NCBI RefSeq assembly: GCF_008830365.1
Contig: NZ_WBKI01000009.1
Coordinates: 62,001 to 126,000, forward strand
Length of the DNA: 64,000 bases
Direction: 5' to 3'
Origin: Serratia proteamaculans
GTDB lineage: Bacteria; Pseudomonadota; Gammaproteobacteria; Enterobacterales; Enterobacteriaceae
Below the pieces are notes generated by a model. That model ran no database searches, had not been told where the DNA came from, and saw only the letters and a list, made by a program, of their open reading frames with translations. The translations under genes were made by a program, and so were the position numbers. Of the stretch, positions 47,381 to 58,142 are shown piece after piece. The first letter of the stretch is position 1. Every line of letters starts with the position of its first letter.

Positions 47381-47414
47381 CCCTCTCCCCTGGGAGAGGG
47401 CCGGGGTGAGGGGC
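47381..47414 (+). repeat. CCCTCTCCC-type intergenic palindrome between ugpB and ugpA
   Basis: CCCTCTCCCCTGGGAGAGGG followed by CCGGGGTGAGGGG. The first part is a near-perfect 9-bp stem with a 2-base loop, and the second half can pair alternatively with the CCCC stretch. Sequences of this form are scattered through many proteobacterial genomes as REP-like repeats. In an operon it may stabilise the ugpB mRNA and lower ugpA expression. Confidence 0.75.
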
Positions 47415-47451
47415 TCAGTCAGCCCTTCCCCCATATTAACGGTTAACCCCT

Positions 47452-48339
47452 ATGTCATCTTCCCGTCCCGGTTTCGGCTGTAGCTGGTTGCCCTACGTAT
47501 TGGTGCTGCCGCAACTGTTGATCACCGCAATCTTCTTCCTGTGGCCCGCCGGCGAGGCACTGTGGTATTCGGTGCAGAGCCTCGATCCCTTCGGCCTGTC
47601 CAGCCAGTTTGTCGGGCTGGATAACTTTACCCAACTGTTCCAGGACCCTTACTACCTCGATTCGTTTTACACCACGCTGATTTTCAGTTTCCTGGTGGCG
47701 GGTATCGGGCTGGTTGTGTCGTTGTTCTTCGCTGCGTTAGTGGATTACGTGCTGCGCGGCAGCCGGATCTACCAGACGCTGATGATCCTGCCTTACGCCG
47801 TGGCGCCCGCGGTGGCGGCGGTGCTGTGGATTTTCCTGTTTAACCCCGGTCTGGGGTTGATTACCCATTTCCTCAGCGGCTTGGGCTACAACTGGAACCA
47901 CGCGCAGAACAGTGGGCAGGCGATGTTCCTGGTGGTGCTGGCTTCGGTATGGCAACAAATCAGCTATAACTTCCTGTTTTTCCTGGCGGCATTACAGTCC
48001 ATTCCGCGCTCGCTGGTGGAAGCGGCGGCCATCGACGGTGCCGGGCCGGTGCGGCGTTTCTTCAATCTGGTGTTGCCGTTGATCACGCCGGTGAGCTTCT
48101 TCCTGCTGGTGGTGAATCTGGTGTACGCCTTCTTCGACACCTTCCCGGTGATCGATGCCGCGACCGGCGGCGGGCCGGTGCAGTCCACGACCACGCTGAT
48201 CTACAAGATCTACCGCGAAGGCTTTGCCGGTCTGGACTTGTCCAGCTCTGCGGCGCAGTCGGTGATCCTGATGCTGTTGGTGATTGGCCTGACGGTGATC
48301 CAGTTCCGTTTTGTCGAACGTAAGGTGCGTTACCAATGA
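47452..48339 (+). CDS. ugpA: sn-Glycerol-3-phosphate ABC transporter permease UgpA
   Basis: A 295-residue permease with 6 helices, the same length and opening (MSSSRP) as E. coli UgpA. The EAA loop is [21 protein letters not shown] (about residues 190-210). Partner of UgpE. Its stop overlaps the ugpE start (ATGA). It is separated from ugpB by 113 bases carrying a palindromic repeat. Confidence 0.97.
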   Translation: MSSSRPGFGCSWLPYVLVLPQLLITAIFFLWPAGEALWYSVQSLDPFGLSSQFVGLDNFTQLFQDPYYLDSFYTTLIFSFLVAGIGLVVSLFFAALVDYVLRGSRIYQTLMILPYAVAPAVAAVLWIFLFNPGLGLITHFLSGLGYNWNHAQNSGQAMFLVVLASVWQQISYNFLFFLAALQSIPRSLVEAAAIDGAGPVRRFFNLVLPLITPVSFFLLVVNLVYAFFDTFPVIDAATGGGPVQSTTTLIYKIYREGFAGLDLSSSAAQSVILMLLVIGLTVIQFRFVERKVRYQ

Positions 48340-49181
48340 TTGAGAACCGACGCGGGCTTGATATCTTCAGCCACGTAATGCTGATTATCGGTGTGCTGGT
48401 GGTGCTGTTCCCGCTGTACGTGGCCTTTGTCGCCGCCACACTGGACGACAAACAGGTGTTCCAGGTGCCGATGACCCTGATCCCGGGCGGCCACCTGTGG
48501 GAAAACATCAGCAATATCTGGCAGGGTGGCGTGGGTAATCTCAAGGTGCCGTTTTCGCTGCTGCTGTTGAACAGCGTGATCATGGCGCTGGCGATCACCT
48601 TTGGCAAAATCCTGGTGTCGGTGCTGTCGGCCTACGCCATTGTTTACTTCCGTTTCCCGCTGCGCAGCCTGTTTTTCTGGCTGATTTTCCTCACCCTGAT
48701 GCTGCCGGTGGAAGTGCGTATCTTCCCGACGGTGGAGGTGATCTCCAACCTCAACCTGCTGGACAGTTACACCGGCCTGACGTTGCCGCTGATGGCTTCT
48801 GCCACCGCCACCTTCCTGTTGCGTCAGTTCTTTATGACCTTGCCGGACGAACTGCTGGAAGCCGCGCGTATTGATGGCGCGGGGCCGATGCGTTTCTTCT
48901 GGGACATTGTGCTGCCGCTGTCGAAAACCAACCTGGCGGCGCTGTTTGTCATCACCTTTATCTACGGCTGGAACCAGTACCTGTGGCCGATCCTGATCAC
49001 CAGCGACGCCTCAATGGGCACCGCGGTGGCGGGGATCAAAAGCATGATCTCCACCTCCGGCGCGCCGACCCAGTGGAATCAGGTAATGGCAGCGATGATT
49101 CTGACTTTAATCCCACCGCTGGCGGTGGTTCTTCTGATGCAGCGCTGGTTTGTACGCGGCCTGGTTGATAGCGAGAAGTAA
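48336..49181 (+). CDS. ugpE: sn-Glycerol-3-phosphate ABC transporter permease UgpE
   Basis: A 281-residue permease with 6 helices; EAA loop [21 protein letters not shown]. Conserved [20 protein letters not shown] region near the end. It is coupled to ugpA and ends 4 bases before ugpC. Confidence 0.97.
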   Translation: MIENRRGLDIFSHVMLIIGVLVVLFPLYVAFVAATLDDKQVFQVPMTLIPGGHLWENISNIWQGGVGNLKVPFSLLLLNSVIMALAITFGKILVSVLSAYAIVYFRFPLRSLFFWLIFLTLMLPVEVRIFPTVEVISNLNLLDSYTGLTLPLMASATATFLLRQFFMTLPDELLEAARIDGAGPMRFFWDIVLPLSKTNLAALFVITFIYGWNQYLWPILITSDASMGTAVAGIKSMISTSGAPTQWNQVMAAMILTLIPPLAVVLLMQRWFVRGLVDSEK

Positions 49182-49185
49182 CGAA

Positions 49186-50262
49186 ATGGCAGGTTTAAAA
49201 TTACAGGCAGTCACCAAGTCTTACGACGGTAAAACGCCGGTGATTAAGCAGATCGATCTCGATGTGGCGGACGGTGAGTTTATCGTGATGGTCGGCCCGT
49301 CTGGTTGCGGCAAATCGACGCTGCTGCGCATGGTCGCCGGGCTGGAACGTACCACCAGTGGCGATATTTATATCGATGGCCAACGCGTGACTGATATGGA
49401 GCCGAAAGATCGCGGCATCGCGATGGTGTTCCAGAACTATGCGCTGTATCCGCACATGAGCGTGTACGACAACATGGCCTATGGCCTGAAAATTCGCGGC
49501 TTTGGCAAACAGCATATCCAACAGCGGGTTGAAGAAGCCGCGCGCATTTTAGAACTGGAACCGCTGTTGCAGCGCAAGCCGCGTGAGCTTTCCGGCGGGC
49601 AGCGCCAGAGGGTGGCAATGGGGCGCGCTATCGTGCGTGAACCGGCGGTGTTCCTGTTTGATGAACCCTTGTCGAACCTGGATGCCAAGCTGCGTGTGCA
49701 GATGCGTCTGGAATTACAGCAACTGCACCGTCGACTGAAAACCACCAGCCTGTATGTCACGCACGATCAGGTGGAGGCGATGACGCTGGCGCAGCGGGTG
49801 ATTGTGATGAACAAGGGCGTGGCAGAGCAGATTGGTACCCCAAGCGAGGTCTACCAGCGCCCGGCATCGCTGTTTGTTGCCAGCTTTATTGGCTCACCGG
49901 CGATGAATCTGTTGCCTGGCACCCTGAGTGCCGACGGCAGCCAATTGTTGCTGGCGGACGGCATGACGCTGAATTTGCCGCAGGCGAAAGCGCAGTGGGC
50001 CGGCCGGCCGTTGACGCTCGGCATCCGCCCGGAGCATATTCAACTGACTACCGAGCAACAGGGCGGCGTGCCGCTGGTGCTGCAAACGCTGGAACTGTTG
50101 GGCGCGGATAACCTGGCGCATGGGCTGTGGGGCGGTCACGGCGTGATTGCGCGGCTGTCGCATGAAACTATGCCGGCGGCGGGCAGCACGCTATATTTAC
50201 AGCTGCCTGCACAGGCACTGCACTTTTTTGATACCGATAGCGGATTACGGATGGAACAATGA
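49186..50262 (+). CDS. ugpC: sn-Glycerol-3-phosphate ABC transporter ATP-binding protein UgpC
   Basis: A 358-residue ABC ATPase of the MalK/CUT1 group. Walker [10 protein letters not shown] (about residues 37-45), signature [14 protein letters not shown], Walker [12 protein letters not shown], and a C-terminal regulatory OB-like domain (from about 240). I start at ATG 49186 (MAGLKLQAV), as in E. coli. The stop overlaps ugpQ. Confidence 0.97.
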   Translation: MAGLKLQAVTKSYDGKTPVIKQIDLDVADGEFIVMVGPSGCGKSTLLRMVAGLERTTSGDIYIDGQRVTDMEPKDRGIAMVFQNYALYPHMSVYDNMAYGLKIRGFGKQHIQQRVEEAARILELEPLLQRKPRELSGGQRQRVAMGRAIVREPAVFLFDEPLSNLDAKLRVQMRLELQQLHRRLKTTSLYVTHDQVEAMTLAQRVIVMNKGVAEQIGTPSEVYQRPASLFVASFIGSPAMNLLPGTLSADGSQLLLADGMTLNLPQAKAQWAGRPLTLGIRPEHIQLTTEQQGGVPLVLQTLELLGADNLAHGLWGGHGVIARLSHETMPAAGSTLYLQLPAQALHFFDTDSGLRMEQ

Positions 50263-51005
50263 CCACAGCCTGGCCTTATCCACACATTGTCGCCCACCGT
50301 GGCGGCGGTTCCCTGGCGCCGGAAAATACCCTGGCGGCGATCGACGTTGGCGCGCGTCACGGCCACAAAATGATTGAGTTCGACGCCAAACTGGCGCAGG
50401 ACGGGCAAATCTTTCTGCTGCATGACGATACCCTGGATCGCACCAGCAATGGCTGGGGCGTGGCGGGTGAGTTGCCGTGGGACAAGCTGGTGCAACTGGA
50501 TGCCGGCAATTGGTATAATTCCGCCTACAAGGGCGAGCGTTTGCCGCTGCTGGCCGAGGTGGCGGAACGCTGCCTGCAGCACGGCATGATGGCGAACATT
50601 GAAATCAAACCCACCACCGGCAGCGATGACGAAACTGGCCGGGTGGTGGCGTTGGCGGCGCGTCTGCTGTGGCAGGGACAGACCGACCCGCTGCTTTCAT
50701 CATTCTCGGTTGAGGCACTTGAGGCGGCACAGCGCACGGTGCCGGAGCTGCCACGTGGCCTGCTGTTGGATCAGTGGGATGACAACTGGCCGGTGCTGAC
50801 CGAACGTCTGGGCTGCGTATCGTTGCACATCAACCACAAAGAGCTGACGGAAGAGCGGGTGGCGGCGCTGAAAGCGGCGGGTTTACGCATTCTGGTTTAT
50901 ACCGTTAACCAACCGGCACGTGCGCGCCTGTTGTTGAACTGGGGCGTTGATTGTATTTGTACTGACCGGATAGATTTGATTGGCCCCGATTTTTCGAATG
51001 GTTAA
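50259..51005 (+). CDS. ugpQ: Cytosolic glycerophosphodiester phosphodiesterase UgpQ
   Basis: A 248-residue GDPD enzyme with no signal peptide, hydrolysing glycerophosphodiesters as they enter through UgpBAEC. The catalytic motif is [14 protein letters not shown] (His13, Glu24), then [11 protein letters not shown] and [14 protein letters not shown], and IEIKPT. It belongs to the same fold family as GlpQ at 14432, giving the cell a periplasmic and a cytosolic enzyme in one window. Confidence 0.97.
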   Translation: MTTAWPYPHIVAHRGGGSLAPENTLAAIDVGARHGHKMIEFDAKLAQDGQIFLLHDDTLDRTSNGWGVAGELPWDKLVQLDAGNWYNSAYKGERLPLLAEVAERCLQHGMMANIEIKPTTGSDDETGRVVALAARLLWQGQTDPLLSSFSVEALEAAQRTVPELPRGLLLDQWDDNWPVLTERLGCVSLHINHKELTEERVAALKAAGLRILVYTVNQPARARLLLNWGVDCICTDRIDLIGPDFSNG

Positions 51006-51021
51006 CCTGGGTTAAAAATTT

Positions 51022-51053
51022 GCCGCTGTTCGCTCTACCTTGCTGACAGCGGC
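51022..51053 (-). terminator. Stem-loop between convergent ugpQ and yhhA
   Basis: GCCGCTGT (51022-51029) and ACAGCGGC (51046-51053) form an 8-bp stem. On the minus strand it is followed by AAATTTTTAAC, a fair U-tract, so it can terminate yhhA transcripts; on the plus strand there is no T-run. Confidence 0.55.
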
Positions 51054-51064
51054 TACGATCATCC

Positions 51065-51394
51065 TCATGGGCGCATCGGCGTAGCCGGCAACGGAGCCTG
51101 CGGCACCGAAGGCGTAGTGCGGTTGAACGGGTTACGTGGTTGGTTACCATTTGGCAGCAGTTGCCCGCCGTTCGGCGAATTTGGCTGCAGTTGCTGCTGA
51201 TTGTTGTCGAACTGCCGCTGTTGTTGCAGGCGGCGCTGATCCAACTGCTGGTTATTCAGCATGCGCTGTTGCTGCGCTTGCTGATTGCGTTGGTTTAGAA
51301 ACTGCTGTTGCGAGCTGAGCTCGGTGACGCCGTTGGCTGCGGTGGCCAACCCGGAAAGCAGTAACAGGCCGTAGAGCAGGTGATAACGCTTCAT
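51065..51394 (-). CDS. yhhA: DUF2756 family protein YhhA
   Basis: A 109-residue exported protein with a signal peptide (cleaved near LATAANG) and a Gln/Asn-rich middle (QQQRMLNNQQLDQRRLQQQ and similar), then a Pro-rich end (PSVPQAPLPATPMRP). It matches the small YhhA family beside ugpQ in E. coli; function unknown. Low complexity makes it likely to be disordered or coiled in the periplasm. Confidence 0.85.
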   Translation of the reverse strand: MKRYHLLYGLLLLSGLATAANGVTELSSQQQFLNQRNQQAQQQRMLNNQQLDQRRLQQQRQFDNNQQQLQPNSPNGGQLLPNGNQPRNPFNRTTPSVPQAPLPATPMRP

Positions 51395-51545
51395 GATCTT
51401 TACCTCCGTTTTCTATTAAGACTAACCCACCGGTGAAATTTTGCCGACAGTTTGTATTTTGCACAGATGTAAACCGCCTTTTCGTCACGACCTTTCCTGC
51501 CTTCCGTTACAATCGCCCTTTGTGAATTTTTAGGGTGAACCCATC

Positions 51546-52409
51546 GTGCTACTTCTGGTGATTACTACCATTCTGTGGGCGTTCTCTTTCAGCCTGATTG
51601 GCGAATATCTGGCGGGTCAGGTCGACAGCTGGTTCTCGGTGCTGATGCGTATCGGCCTGGCGGCATTGGTGTTCCTGCCGTTCCTTCGCTGGCGCAACAT
51701 CAAACCGAAAGTGATCCTGATGTACATGCTGGTGGGGGCCTGTCAGCTCGGCATCATGTACCTGTTCAGCTTCCGTGCTTATATGTACCTGACGGTGCCG
51801 GAATTCCTGCTGTTTACCGTGCTGACGCCGCTGTACGTCACGCTGATTTATGACCTGATCAGTGGGCAGCGCCTGCGCTGGAGCTACGTATTCAGTGCGC
51901 TGCTGGCGGTGCTGGGGGCGGCGATCATCCGTTACCACCAGCTTAGCGAGCATTTCTGGCTGGGGCTGCTGCTGGTGCAGGCGGCGAATATCAGCTTCGC
52001 CATTGGCATGGTCGGTTACAAGCGGCTGATGGAAGTGCATCCGTTGCCACAGCACACCGCATTCTCCTGGTTCTACCTGGGCGCGTTAGTGGTGGCGGTG
52101 GTGGCCTGGTGCCTGTGGGGCAATCCTCAGCAGTTGCCGACTACCAACCTGCAATGGGGCATTCTGGTGTGGCTGGGCGTAGTGGCTTCCGGGCTGGGGT
52201 ATTTCATGTGGAACTACGGTGCAACGCAGGTGGATGCCGGCACGCTTGGCATCATGAATAACATGCATGTGCCCGCCGGGCTGTTGGTGAATCTGGCCAT
52301 CTGGCAGCAACAGCCGCACTGGCCAAGTTTTATTATCGGTGGGGCGGTGATTGTCGCTTCGCTGTGGGTCCATCGTCGGTGGGTGGCACCCAAGATAATC
52401 AGTAAATAA
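51546..52409 (+). CDS. yigM: Biotin transporter YigM (EamA family)
   Basis: A 287-residue, 10-helix EamA carrier. E. coli YigM was shown to be a high-affinity biotin uptake protein. Very conserved stretches are ITTILWAFSFSLIGEYLAG near the start and VDAGTLGIMNNMHVPAGLLV in the second half. It starts at GTG 51546 behind AGGGTGA; no ATG start fits better. It converges with metR, as in E. coli, and resumes the gene order that broke off after yigL. Confidence 0.92.
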   Translation: MLLLVITTILWAFSFSLIGEYLAGQVDSWFSVLMRIGLAALVFLPFLRWRNIKPKVILMYMLVGACQLGIMYLFSFRAYMYLTVPEFLLFTVLTPLYVTLIYDLISGQRLRWSYVFSALLAVLGAAIIRYHQLSEHFWLGLLLVQAANISFAIGMVGYKRLMEVHPLPQHTAFSWFYLGALVVAVVAWCLWGNPQQLPTTNLQWGILVWLGVVASGLGYFMWNYGATQVDAGTLGIMNNMHVPAGLLVNLAIWQQQPHWPSFIIGGAVIVASLWVHRRWVAPKIISK

Positions 52410-52442
52410 ACTGGGCCGCCCAAGCGCAGGCAGCCCTGATTA

Positions 52443-53393
52443 TCAGGGTTGTGAGGCCAGCGGTTTGACGCTGGCAACACCGGCGCTTGGGCGGTCGGCA
52501 TCACGCACGAAGGGCAGATGATTGCAGGCGTGCTGGCGCGCCGAACGGATAAAGGCTTCGGTTACCGCCTGGCGCTGCTCGCCATCACGTACCGCGGCAT
52601 ACAGACGGCTCCACAGGCCATCCCCCAGGGTTTTGGTCACCACCAGCCCCTGGCGTTCAAAACTTTCCACCACCCAATGCGGTAATGCCGCAATCCCCAT
52701 CCGCGCCGACACCATCTGGATCAGCAGCAGGGTGTTATCGACGTTTTTCAGCGCCGGGCTGATGCCCGCCGGTTGCAGGAAATGACGCCAAATATCCAAC
52801 CGCTGGCGCTGTACCGGATAAATCATCAGAGTTTCATCGATTAAATCTTCAGGCTCAATGTGCAGCTTGCTGGCCAACGGGTGGTCCGGCGCCAGCACCA
52901 ACCGCACTTCAAAATCAAACATCGGTGAATAGTGCAGACCGCTGCGCGGTAGAATGTCGGAGGTCAGCACCACATCCAGCTCGCCCTGCTGCAATGCCGG
53001 CTGCGGGTCAAAGGTGACGCCGGACTTGAAGTCCATCACCACCTGCGGCCAGCTCTGGCGGAAGTTATCCAGCGCCGGTGTCAGCCACTGAATACAACTG
53101 TGGCACTCAATGGCGATGCGCAACGTGGCTTGATGCGGCTCGTGGCAAGTCTGCAGTGCCTGCTGGATTTGTGGCAGCACCTGCTCCGCCAACTGTAACA
53201 GGATCTCTCCCTGCGCGGTAAAGCGCAGCGGTTGGCTTTTGCGAACGAACAGCTTGAAGCCCAGACGCTGCTCCAGATCGCTGAACTGATGCGACAGAGC
53301 AGACTGCGTCTGATGGAGTTGGGCTGCCGCGGCCGCCAGCGAGCCGGTATTGCGCAGAGCCTGCAGCGTCCGTAAGTGTTTCAGTTCGATCAT
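52443..53393 (-). CDS. metR: LysR-type regulator MetR
   Basis: A 316-residue LysR-family activator of metE, metH and related genes that uses homocysteine as coeffector. The N-terminal winged helix-turn-helix is [35 protein letters not shown] (about residues 6-40). The rest is the coeffector domain. It is divergent from metE across a 105-base control region. Confidence 0.97.
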   Translation of the reverse strand: MIELKHLRTLQALRNTGSLAAAAAQLHQTQSALSHQFSDLEQRLGFKLFVRKSQPLRFTAQGEILLQLAEQVLPQIQQALQTCHEPHQATLRIAIECHSCIQWLTPALDNFRQSWPQVVMDFKSGVTFDPQPALQQGELDVVLTSDILPRSGLHYSPMFDFEVRLVLAPDHPLASKLHIEPEDLIDETLMIYPVQRQRLDIWRHFLQPAGISPALKNVDNTLLLIQMVSARMGIAALPHWVVESFERQGLVVTKTLGDGLWSRLYAAVRDGEQRQAVTEAFIRSARQHACNHLPFVRDADRPSAGVASVKPLASQP

Positions 53394-53498
53394 GAGAGTC
53401 CTTCACAGTGACAGTGAATAAATTGCGCTTGTGGTTAATACAGTACCTGCGGATTATGGATGTGTAAACATCTGGACGGCTAAATGGGGAATATGACG
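53394..53498. promoter_or_regulatory. metR-metE divergent control region with MetJ-like operator
   Basis: AAACATCTGGACGGCT (53466-53481) matches two tandem MetJ met boxes (AGACGTCT twice) at 12 of 16 positions. TTCACAGTGACAGTGAA (about 53411-53427) is an inverted pair of TGAA-type half-sites that could bind MetR. The region thus has the dual MetJ repression and MetR activation layout known for E. coli metE. The metE ribosome site is GGGGA at 53486-53490. Confidence 0.7.
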
Positions 53499-55775
53499 AT
53501 GGCAATTTTAAATCACACACTCGGTTTTCCACGCGTTGGGCTACGACGTGAGCTGAAAAAAGCTCAGGAAAGCTACTGGGCAGGTAACTCAACGCAGGAA
53601 GAACTGCTGGCGGTTGGCCGCGAGCTGCGCGCTCGTCATTGGCAACAGCAACAGCAGGCCGGAGTGGATTTAGTGCCGGTCGGCGATTTCGCCTGGTACG
53701 ATCATGTGTTGACCACCAGCCTGTTGCTGGGCAACGTGCCGGCGCGTCATCAGAATGCGGATGGTTCGATCGATCTGGACACGTTGTTCCGTCTGGGCCG
53801 TGGCCGCGCACCGACCGGCGAACCGGCGGCAGCGGCAGAAATGACCAAATGGTTTAACACCAACTACCACTACATAGTGCCTGAATTCCATAAGGGCCAG
53901 CAGTTCAAACTGGGCTGGACCCAATTGCTGGACGAAGTTGACGAAGCGCTGGCGCTGGGTCACAAAATCAAACCTGTACTGCTGGGGCCGGTCACTTATC
54001 TGTGGCTGGGCAAAGTGAAGGGTGAGTCGTTTGACCGCCTGTCGCTGCTGAACGATATCCTGCCGGTTTACCAGCAGGTGCTGGCCGAACTGGCGAAACG
54101 TGGCGTTGAATGGGTGCAGATCGACGAGCCTGCGCTGGTGCTGGAATTGCCGCAGGAGTGGCTGAATGCCTTCAAACCGGCTTATGACGCACTGCAGGGC
54201 CAGGTAAAACTGCTGCTGACTACCTACTTCGATAGCGTTGGCCACAATCTTGACACCCTCCGTGAGCTGCCGGTGCAGGGGCTGCACGTCGACCTGGTTG
54301 GCGGCCACGACGATATCGAGGTATTGAATAAAGCGCTGCCGAAAGAGTGGCTGCTGTCATTGGGTGTGATCAACGGACGCAACGTCTGGCGCGCCGATCT
54401 GAGCAGCTGGTTTGAGCGTTTGCAGCCATTAGTGGGCAGCCGCCCGCTGTGGATCGGGACTTCTTGTTCACTGCTGCACAGCCCAATCGATCTGAGCGTG
54501 GAAACCCGCCTGGATGAAGAAGTGAAAAGCTGGTTCGCCTTCGCCCTGCAAAAATGTGCCGAAGTGGCGTTGCTGAGCGCAGCGTTGAATGCCCCGGGCG
54601 CAGCAAAACAAGCAGAACTGGACGCCTACAGCGCGCCAATCCGTGCCCGTCGTCAGTCCAGCCGCGTGCATAATGCGCAGGTTGGTCAACGCCTGGCGGC
54701 AATTACTGCCCAGGACTGCGAACGTCAGAGTCCTTACGCCGAGCGTGCCCAGGCACAGCGTGAGCGTTTTAACCTGCCGGCCTGGCCGACCACCACTATC
54801 GGTTCATTCCCACAAACCACCGAAATCCGTGGCCTGCGTCTGGACTTCAAACAGGGGCGTTTGGACGGTAATAACTACCGCACCAGTATTAGCGAGCACA
54901 TCAAACAGGCGATCACAGAACAAGAGCGTCTGGGTCTGGACGTATTGGTGCATGGCGAAGCCGAGCGTAACGACATGGTGGAATACTTCGGCGAGAACCT
55001 CGACGGCTTTGTCTTCACCCAAAACGGCTGGGTACAGAGCTACGGTTCCCGCTGCGTAAAACCACCGGTGATCATCGGCGATATCAGCCGCCCGGAAGCC
55101 ATCACCGTTGAGTGGGCGAAGTATGCTCAGTCACTGACCGACAAACCGGTAAAAGGCATGTTGACCGGCCCGGTGACCATTCTTTGCTGGTCGTTCCCGC
55201 GTGAAGACGTAACCCGTGAAGTGATTGCCAAACAGATCGCCCTGGCACTGCGTGATGAAGTGGAAGATCTGGAAAAAGCCGGTATCGGCATCATCCAGAT
55301 TGACGAACCGGCACTGCGTGAAGGCCTGCCGCTGCGTCAATCCGACTGGGCTGCTTACCTGAACTGGGCGGTGGATGCGTTCAAACTGAATGCCGCCGTG
55401 GCGCAAGATGACACGCAGATCCACACCCACATGTGTTACTGCGAGTTCAACGACATCATGGATTCGATAGCTGCGCTGGATGCCGACGTGATCACTATCG
55501 AAACCTCACGTTCCGATATGGATCTGTTGGAAGCCTTCAAAGAGTTTGAATATCCAAACGAAATTGGCCCGGGCGTGTATGACATTCACTCGCCAAACGT
55601 GCCAAGCGTGGAATGGATCGAAGCGCTGCTACGTAAGGCTGCGCAGAACATTCCGGCAGAACGTCTGTGGGTCAACCCGGACTGCGGCCTGAAAACCCGT
55701 GGCTGGCCGGAAACTCGTCAGTCGCTGGCCAACATGGTGCTGGCAGCGCAGCGCCTGCGCGAGCAGCAGGCCTGA
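53499..55775 (+). CDS. metE: Cobalamin-independent methionine synthase MetE
   Basis: Transfers a methyl group from 5-methyltetrahydropteroyltriglutamate to homocysteine, the last step of methionine synthesis without B12; 758 residues. It begins [20 protein letters not shown]. Zinc ligands lie in [10 protein letters not shown] (His, Cys), the Glu of the following strand, and [11 protein letters not shown] (Cys). Other conserved parts: [12 protein letters not shown] and [15 protein letters not shown]. Of three in-frame ATGs (53484, 53493, 53499) only 53499 has a well-spaced ribosome site and the E. coli-like start. Confidence 0.98.
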   Translation: MAILNHTLGFPRVGLRRELKKAQESYWAGNSTQEELLAVGRELRARHWQQQQQAGVDLVPVGDFAWYDHVLTTSLLLGNVPARHQNADGSIDLDTLFRLGRGRAPTGEPAAAAEMTKWFNTNYHYIVPEFHKGQQFKLGWTQLLDEVDEALALGHKIKPVLLGPVTYLWLGKVKGESFDRLSLLNDILPVYQQVLAELAKRGVEWVQIDEPALVLELPQEWLNAFKPAYDALQGQVKLLLTTYFDSVGHNLDTLRELPVQGLHVDLVGGHDDIEVLNKALPKEWLLSLGVINGRNVWRADLSSWFERLQPLVGSRPLWIGTSCSLLHSPIDLSVETRLDEEVKSWFAFALQKCAEVALLSAALNAPGAAKQAELDAYSAPIRARRQSSRVHNAQVGQRLAAITAQDCERQSPYAERAQAQRERFNLPAWPTTTIGSFPQTTEIRGLRLDFKQGRLDGNNYRTSISEHIKQAITEQERLGLDVLVHGEAERNDMVEYFGENLDGFVFTQNGWVQSYGSRCVKPPVIIGDISRPEAITVEWAKYAQSLTDKPVKGMLTGPVTILCWSFPREDVTREVIAKQIALALRDEVEDLEKAGIGIIQIDEPALREGLPLRQSDWAAYLNWAVDAFKLNAAVAQDDTQIHTHMCYCEFNDIMDSIAALDADVITIETSRSDMDLLEAFKEFEYPNEIGPGVYDIHSPNVPSVEWIEALLRKAAQNIPAERLWVNPDCGLKTRGWPETRQSLANMVLAAQRLREQQA

Positions 55776-55800
55776 TAACCCTATTTGGGTGAGTTGATCC

Positions 55801-55823
55801 TGGGCGCTTCGGCGCCCATTTTT
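55801..55823 (+). terminator. Intrinsic terminator of metE
   Basis: TGGGCGC-TTCG-GCGCCCA with a stable UUCG tetraloop, followed by TTTTT. It lies 26 bases after the metE stop, before the convergent ysgA gene. Confidence 0.95.
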
Positions 55824-55866
55824 GTGTCGCAAGCGACTGCCTGTTCAGGCAGCCGTGAGGTGAGGG

Positions 55867-56703
55867 TTATTTAATGCCCGGCACGCCATGTTGGGCGAAC
55901 CATGCCAGCATGCGTTGCCAACCGTCTGTTGACGCTTCCGCATCATAGCTTGGTCGATAATCGGCATAGAAGGCGTGGCCAGCTTCGGGATAGACCACGA
56001 TCTCGGCTTCGGCATTGGCCGCGCGGATCGCCTGACGCATGCTTTCCACCGAATCCAGCGGGATACTGGTATCCTGCCCGCCATATAATCCCAGCACCGG
56101 CGCAGAAAGTTGCGTAGCGACATCGATAGGATGTTTTGGCGAATTCAGCGTTTTTTCACCCCCCAGTTTGCCGTACCAGGCAACAGCGGCTTTCAGCTGC
56201 GGGTTATGCGCGGCATACAGCCAGGTAATGCGCCCGCCCCAGCAAAAACCGGTAATCGCCAACTTGCCGGCATCGCCGCCATGGCGCATCGCCCAATGAG
56301 CGGCATGATCCAGATCCGCCAGCACCTGACGATCTGGCACCTTGAGCACCAGCTTTTGGAACAGCTCGCTGATGTCGGTGTAATCTTTGGCATCCCCCTG
56401 GCGGAAATACAGCTCCGGCGCGATTGCCAGATAACCCTGCTTTGCCAGGCGACGACAGACATCCTGAATGTGTTCATGTACGCCAAAAATTTCCTGTACC
56501 ACCAGCACCACCGGGAAGGGGCCGCTGTGATCTGCAGGTTTGGCGATATAGGCCGGCAGATTGTCACCCTGTGAAGGAATGGTGGTTTCCCCGGCATGAA
56601 TGCCTTGTTCATCGGTGAGAATGGTCGAAGCAGCCAAGGGTGTAACGGCCGGGGTGAATCCCCCCTGGGCCTGTTTTAATGTCATCACTTGATCGGTTTT
56701 CAT
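55867..56703 (-). CDS. ysgA: Dienelactone hydrolase family protein YsgA
   Basis: A 278-residue alpha/beta hydrolase with the Cys-type triad of dienelactone hydrolases: Cys154 in ITGFCWGGR, Asp211 in YGGQDTS and His243 in PEAGHAFYADYRPSYD. A 40-residue N-terminal extension (MKTDQVMTLKQ...) precedes the domain. The E. coli orthologue beside udp is ysgA; the natural substrate is not known. It converges on metE. Confidence 0.9.
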   Translation of the reverse strand: MKTDQVMTLKQAQGGFTPAVTPLAASTILTDEQGIHAGETTIPSQGDNLPAYIAKPADHSGPFPVVLVVQEIFGVHEHIQDVCRRLAKQGYLAIAPELYFRQGDAKDYTDISELFQKLVLKVPDRQVLADLDHAAHWAMRHGGDAGKLAITGFCWGGRITWLYAAHNPQLKAAVAWYGKLGGEKTLNSPKHPIDVATQLSAPVLGLYGGQDTSIPLDSVESMRQAIRAANAEAEIVVYPEAGHAFYADYRPSYDAEASTDGWQRMLAWFAQHGVPGIK

Positions 56704-57209
56704 TGCGGTCTCCGTGCAATCGAGAAAAGCGCTGAGATTAACTATAGGAAAGATTACCGGTTATTGGCACCGGGTGGAGCATTTTCAGTCAAGTCTGTAA
56801 AAAACGAATAGTTATCTGGTTTTAGCGCATTTTTGTTGTCTTTTTATCATGCTATTACGCCTGTTGACCCGCATTAGCACCATAAGGTGCGTTAGCTCCC
56901 TTTATTGTGGCTAAGTCACCGATAAAATAAGGTTATTTTCTGTCATCTGGTAAATAGTTTCATCAGGGAACCAGCCTTGTACTCAGGAGGTAGGGTGAAA
57001 ACGGTGGTGCATTTTGTCGACTAGACTTTGGGCATCGGTGACGTTCATATCGACTGCTCATTTGGTTTTTGTGATTTCAATCACAAAAGTTATGTAGATT
57101 GCAGTCTGTTTCTTTGTTCATAGTGATGGTTGTCACGAAATTCCGTGGCAATTTTCAGTAGAGTACTTTTTTGTTCCTCCCAATAAACATGATCTATGAG
57201 GAGTCTCGT
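56704..57209 (+). promoter_or_regulatory. udp promoter region with two CRP sites
   Basis: A 506-base gene-free region. CRP site 1 is TGTGATTTCAATCACA (57070-57085), a perfect TGTGA-N6-TCACA. CRP site 2 is AGTGATGGTTGTCACG (57122-57137). Their centres are 52 bases apart, the spacing seen at CytR-controlled promoters such as deoP2. The -10 TAGAGT (57159-57164) places site 2 at about -41.5 from the start. CytR would bind between the sites. The 5' half (56704-57060) is AT-rich with GCACC-ATAA-GGTGC (near 56877) and a tiny frame at 56995, but no gene. Confidence 0.85.
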
Positions 57210-57971
57210 ATGTCCCAATCTGACGTTTTTCATCTCGGCCTCACTAAAAAAGATTTACAAGGGGCCCAGCTTGCCATCGTTCCAGGCGATCCACAGCGCG
57301 TAGAGAAAATTGCCAAGCTGATGGAAAATCCGGTGCATCTGGCTTCCCATCGTGAATTTACCTCCTGGCGCGCAGAACTGGACGGCAAAGCCGTGATCGT
57401 CTGCTCTACCGGGATCGGCGGTCCGTCTACCTCAATCGCGGTTGAAGAACTGGCGCAATTGGGTATCCGTACCTTCCTGCGTATCGGCACCACCGGTGCG
57501 ATCCAGTCGAACATCAACGTTGGTGATGTCCTGGTCACTACCGCAGCGGTTCGCCTCGACGGTGCCAGCCTGCACTTCGCACCGATGGAATTCCCGGCCG
57601 TGGCCGACTTTGCCTGTACTACGGCACTGGTCGAGGCCGCCAAGGCTGCCGGCGCCACCACACACATTGGCGTGACCGCGTCTTCCGATACCTTCTATCC
57701 GGGCCAGGAGCGTTATGATACCTACTCCGGTCGCGTCGTCAGCCGCTTCAAAGGCTCGATGGAAGAATGGCAGTCGATGGGCGTGATGAACTATGAAATG
57801 GAATCTGCCACGCTGTTGACCATGTGCGCCAGCCAGGGCCTGCGTGCCGGTATGGTTGCCGGTGTGATTGTTAACCGCACCCAGCAGGAAATCCCGAACG
57901 CAGAAACCATGAAAAACACCGAAAGCAAAGCGGTGCAGATCGTGGTTGATGCGGCGCGTCGCCTGCTGTAA
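57210..57971 (+). CDS. udp: Uridine phosphorylase
   Basis: Reversible phosphorolysis of uridine to uracil and ribose-1-phosphate, for pyrimidine salvage; 253 residues, the same as E. coli, forming hexamers. Opening [19 protein letters not shown], phosphate-binding [19 protein letters not shown], and the nucleoside-binding [13 protein letters not shown] 57210 follows ATGAGGAG. A moderate terminator stem (AACGGGTCGC/GCGGCCCGTT, 57986-58009, with TTT) follows. Confidence 0.98.
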   Translation: MSQSDVFHLGLTKKDLQGAQLAIVPGDPQRVEKIAKLMENPVHLASHREFTSWRAELDGKAVIVCSTGIGGPSTSIAVEELAQLGIRTFLRIGTTGAIQSNINVGDVLVTTAAVRLDGASLHFAPMEFPAVADFACTTALVEAAKAAGATTHIGVTASSDTFYPGQERYDTYSGRVVSRFKGSMEEWQSMGVMNYEMESATLLTMCASQGLRAGMVAGVIVNRTQQEIPNAETMKNTESKAVQIVVDAARRLL

Positions 57972-57985
57972 TTACCCCGCAGTTC

Positions 57986-58010
57986 AACGGGTCGCCGACG
58001 CGGCCCGTTT
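57986..58010 (+). terminator. Terminator-like hairpin after udp
   Basis: AACGGGTCGC (57986-57995) and GCGGCCCGTT (58000-58009) pair over 10 bp with one G-T wobble and a 4-base loop, ending in a short TTT. Likely ends udp transcripts. Confidence 0.65.
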
Positions 58011-58142
58011 CTCCATTCGGCCGTAATCTGTTACGGTTAACCTCATCAGCGCCATCTTTCTGGCCGCCTCTTTACCCGTTGAGCCTGGTTTTTCCGCTGC
58101 TCTCAGGTTGCGTTTTTTCAGACAATAACCACGAGGACGTCT

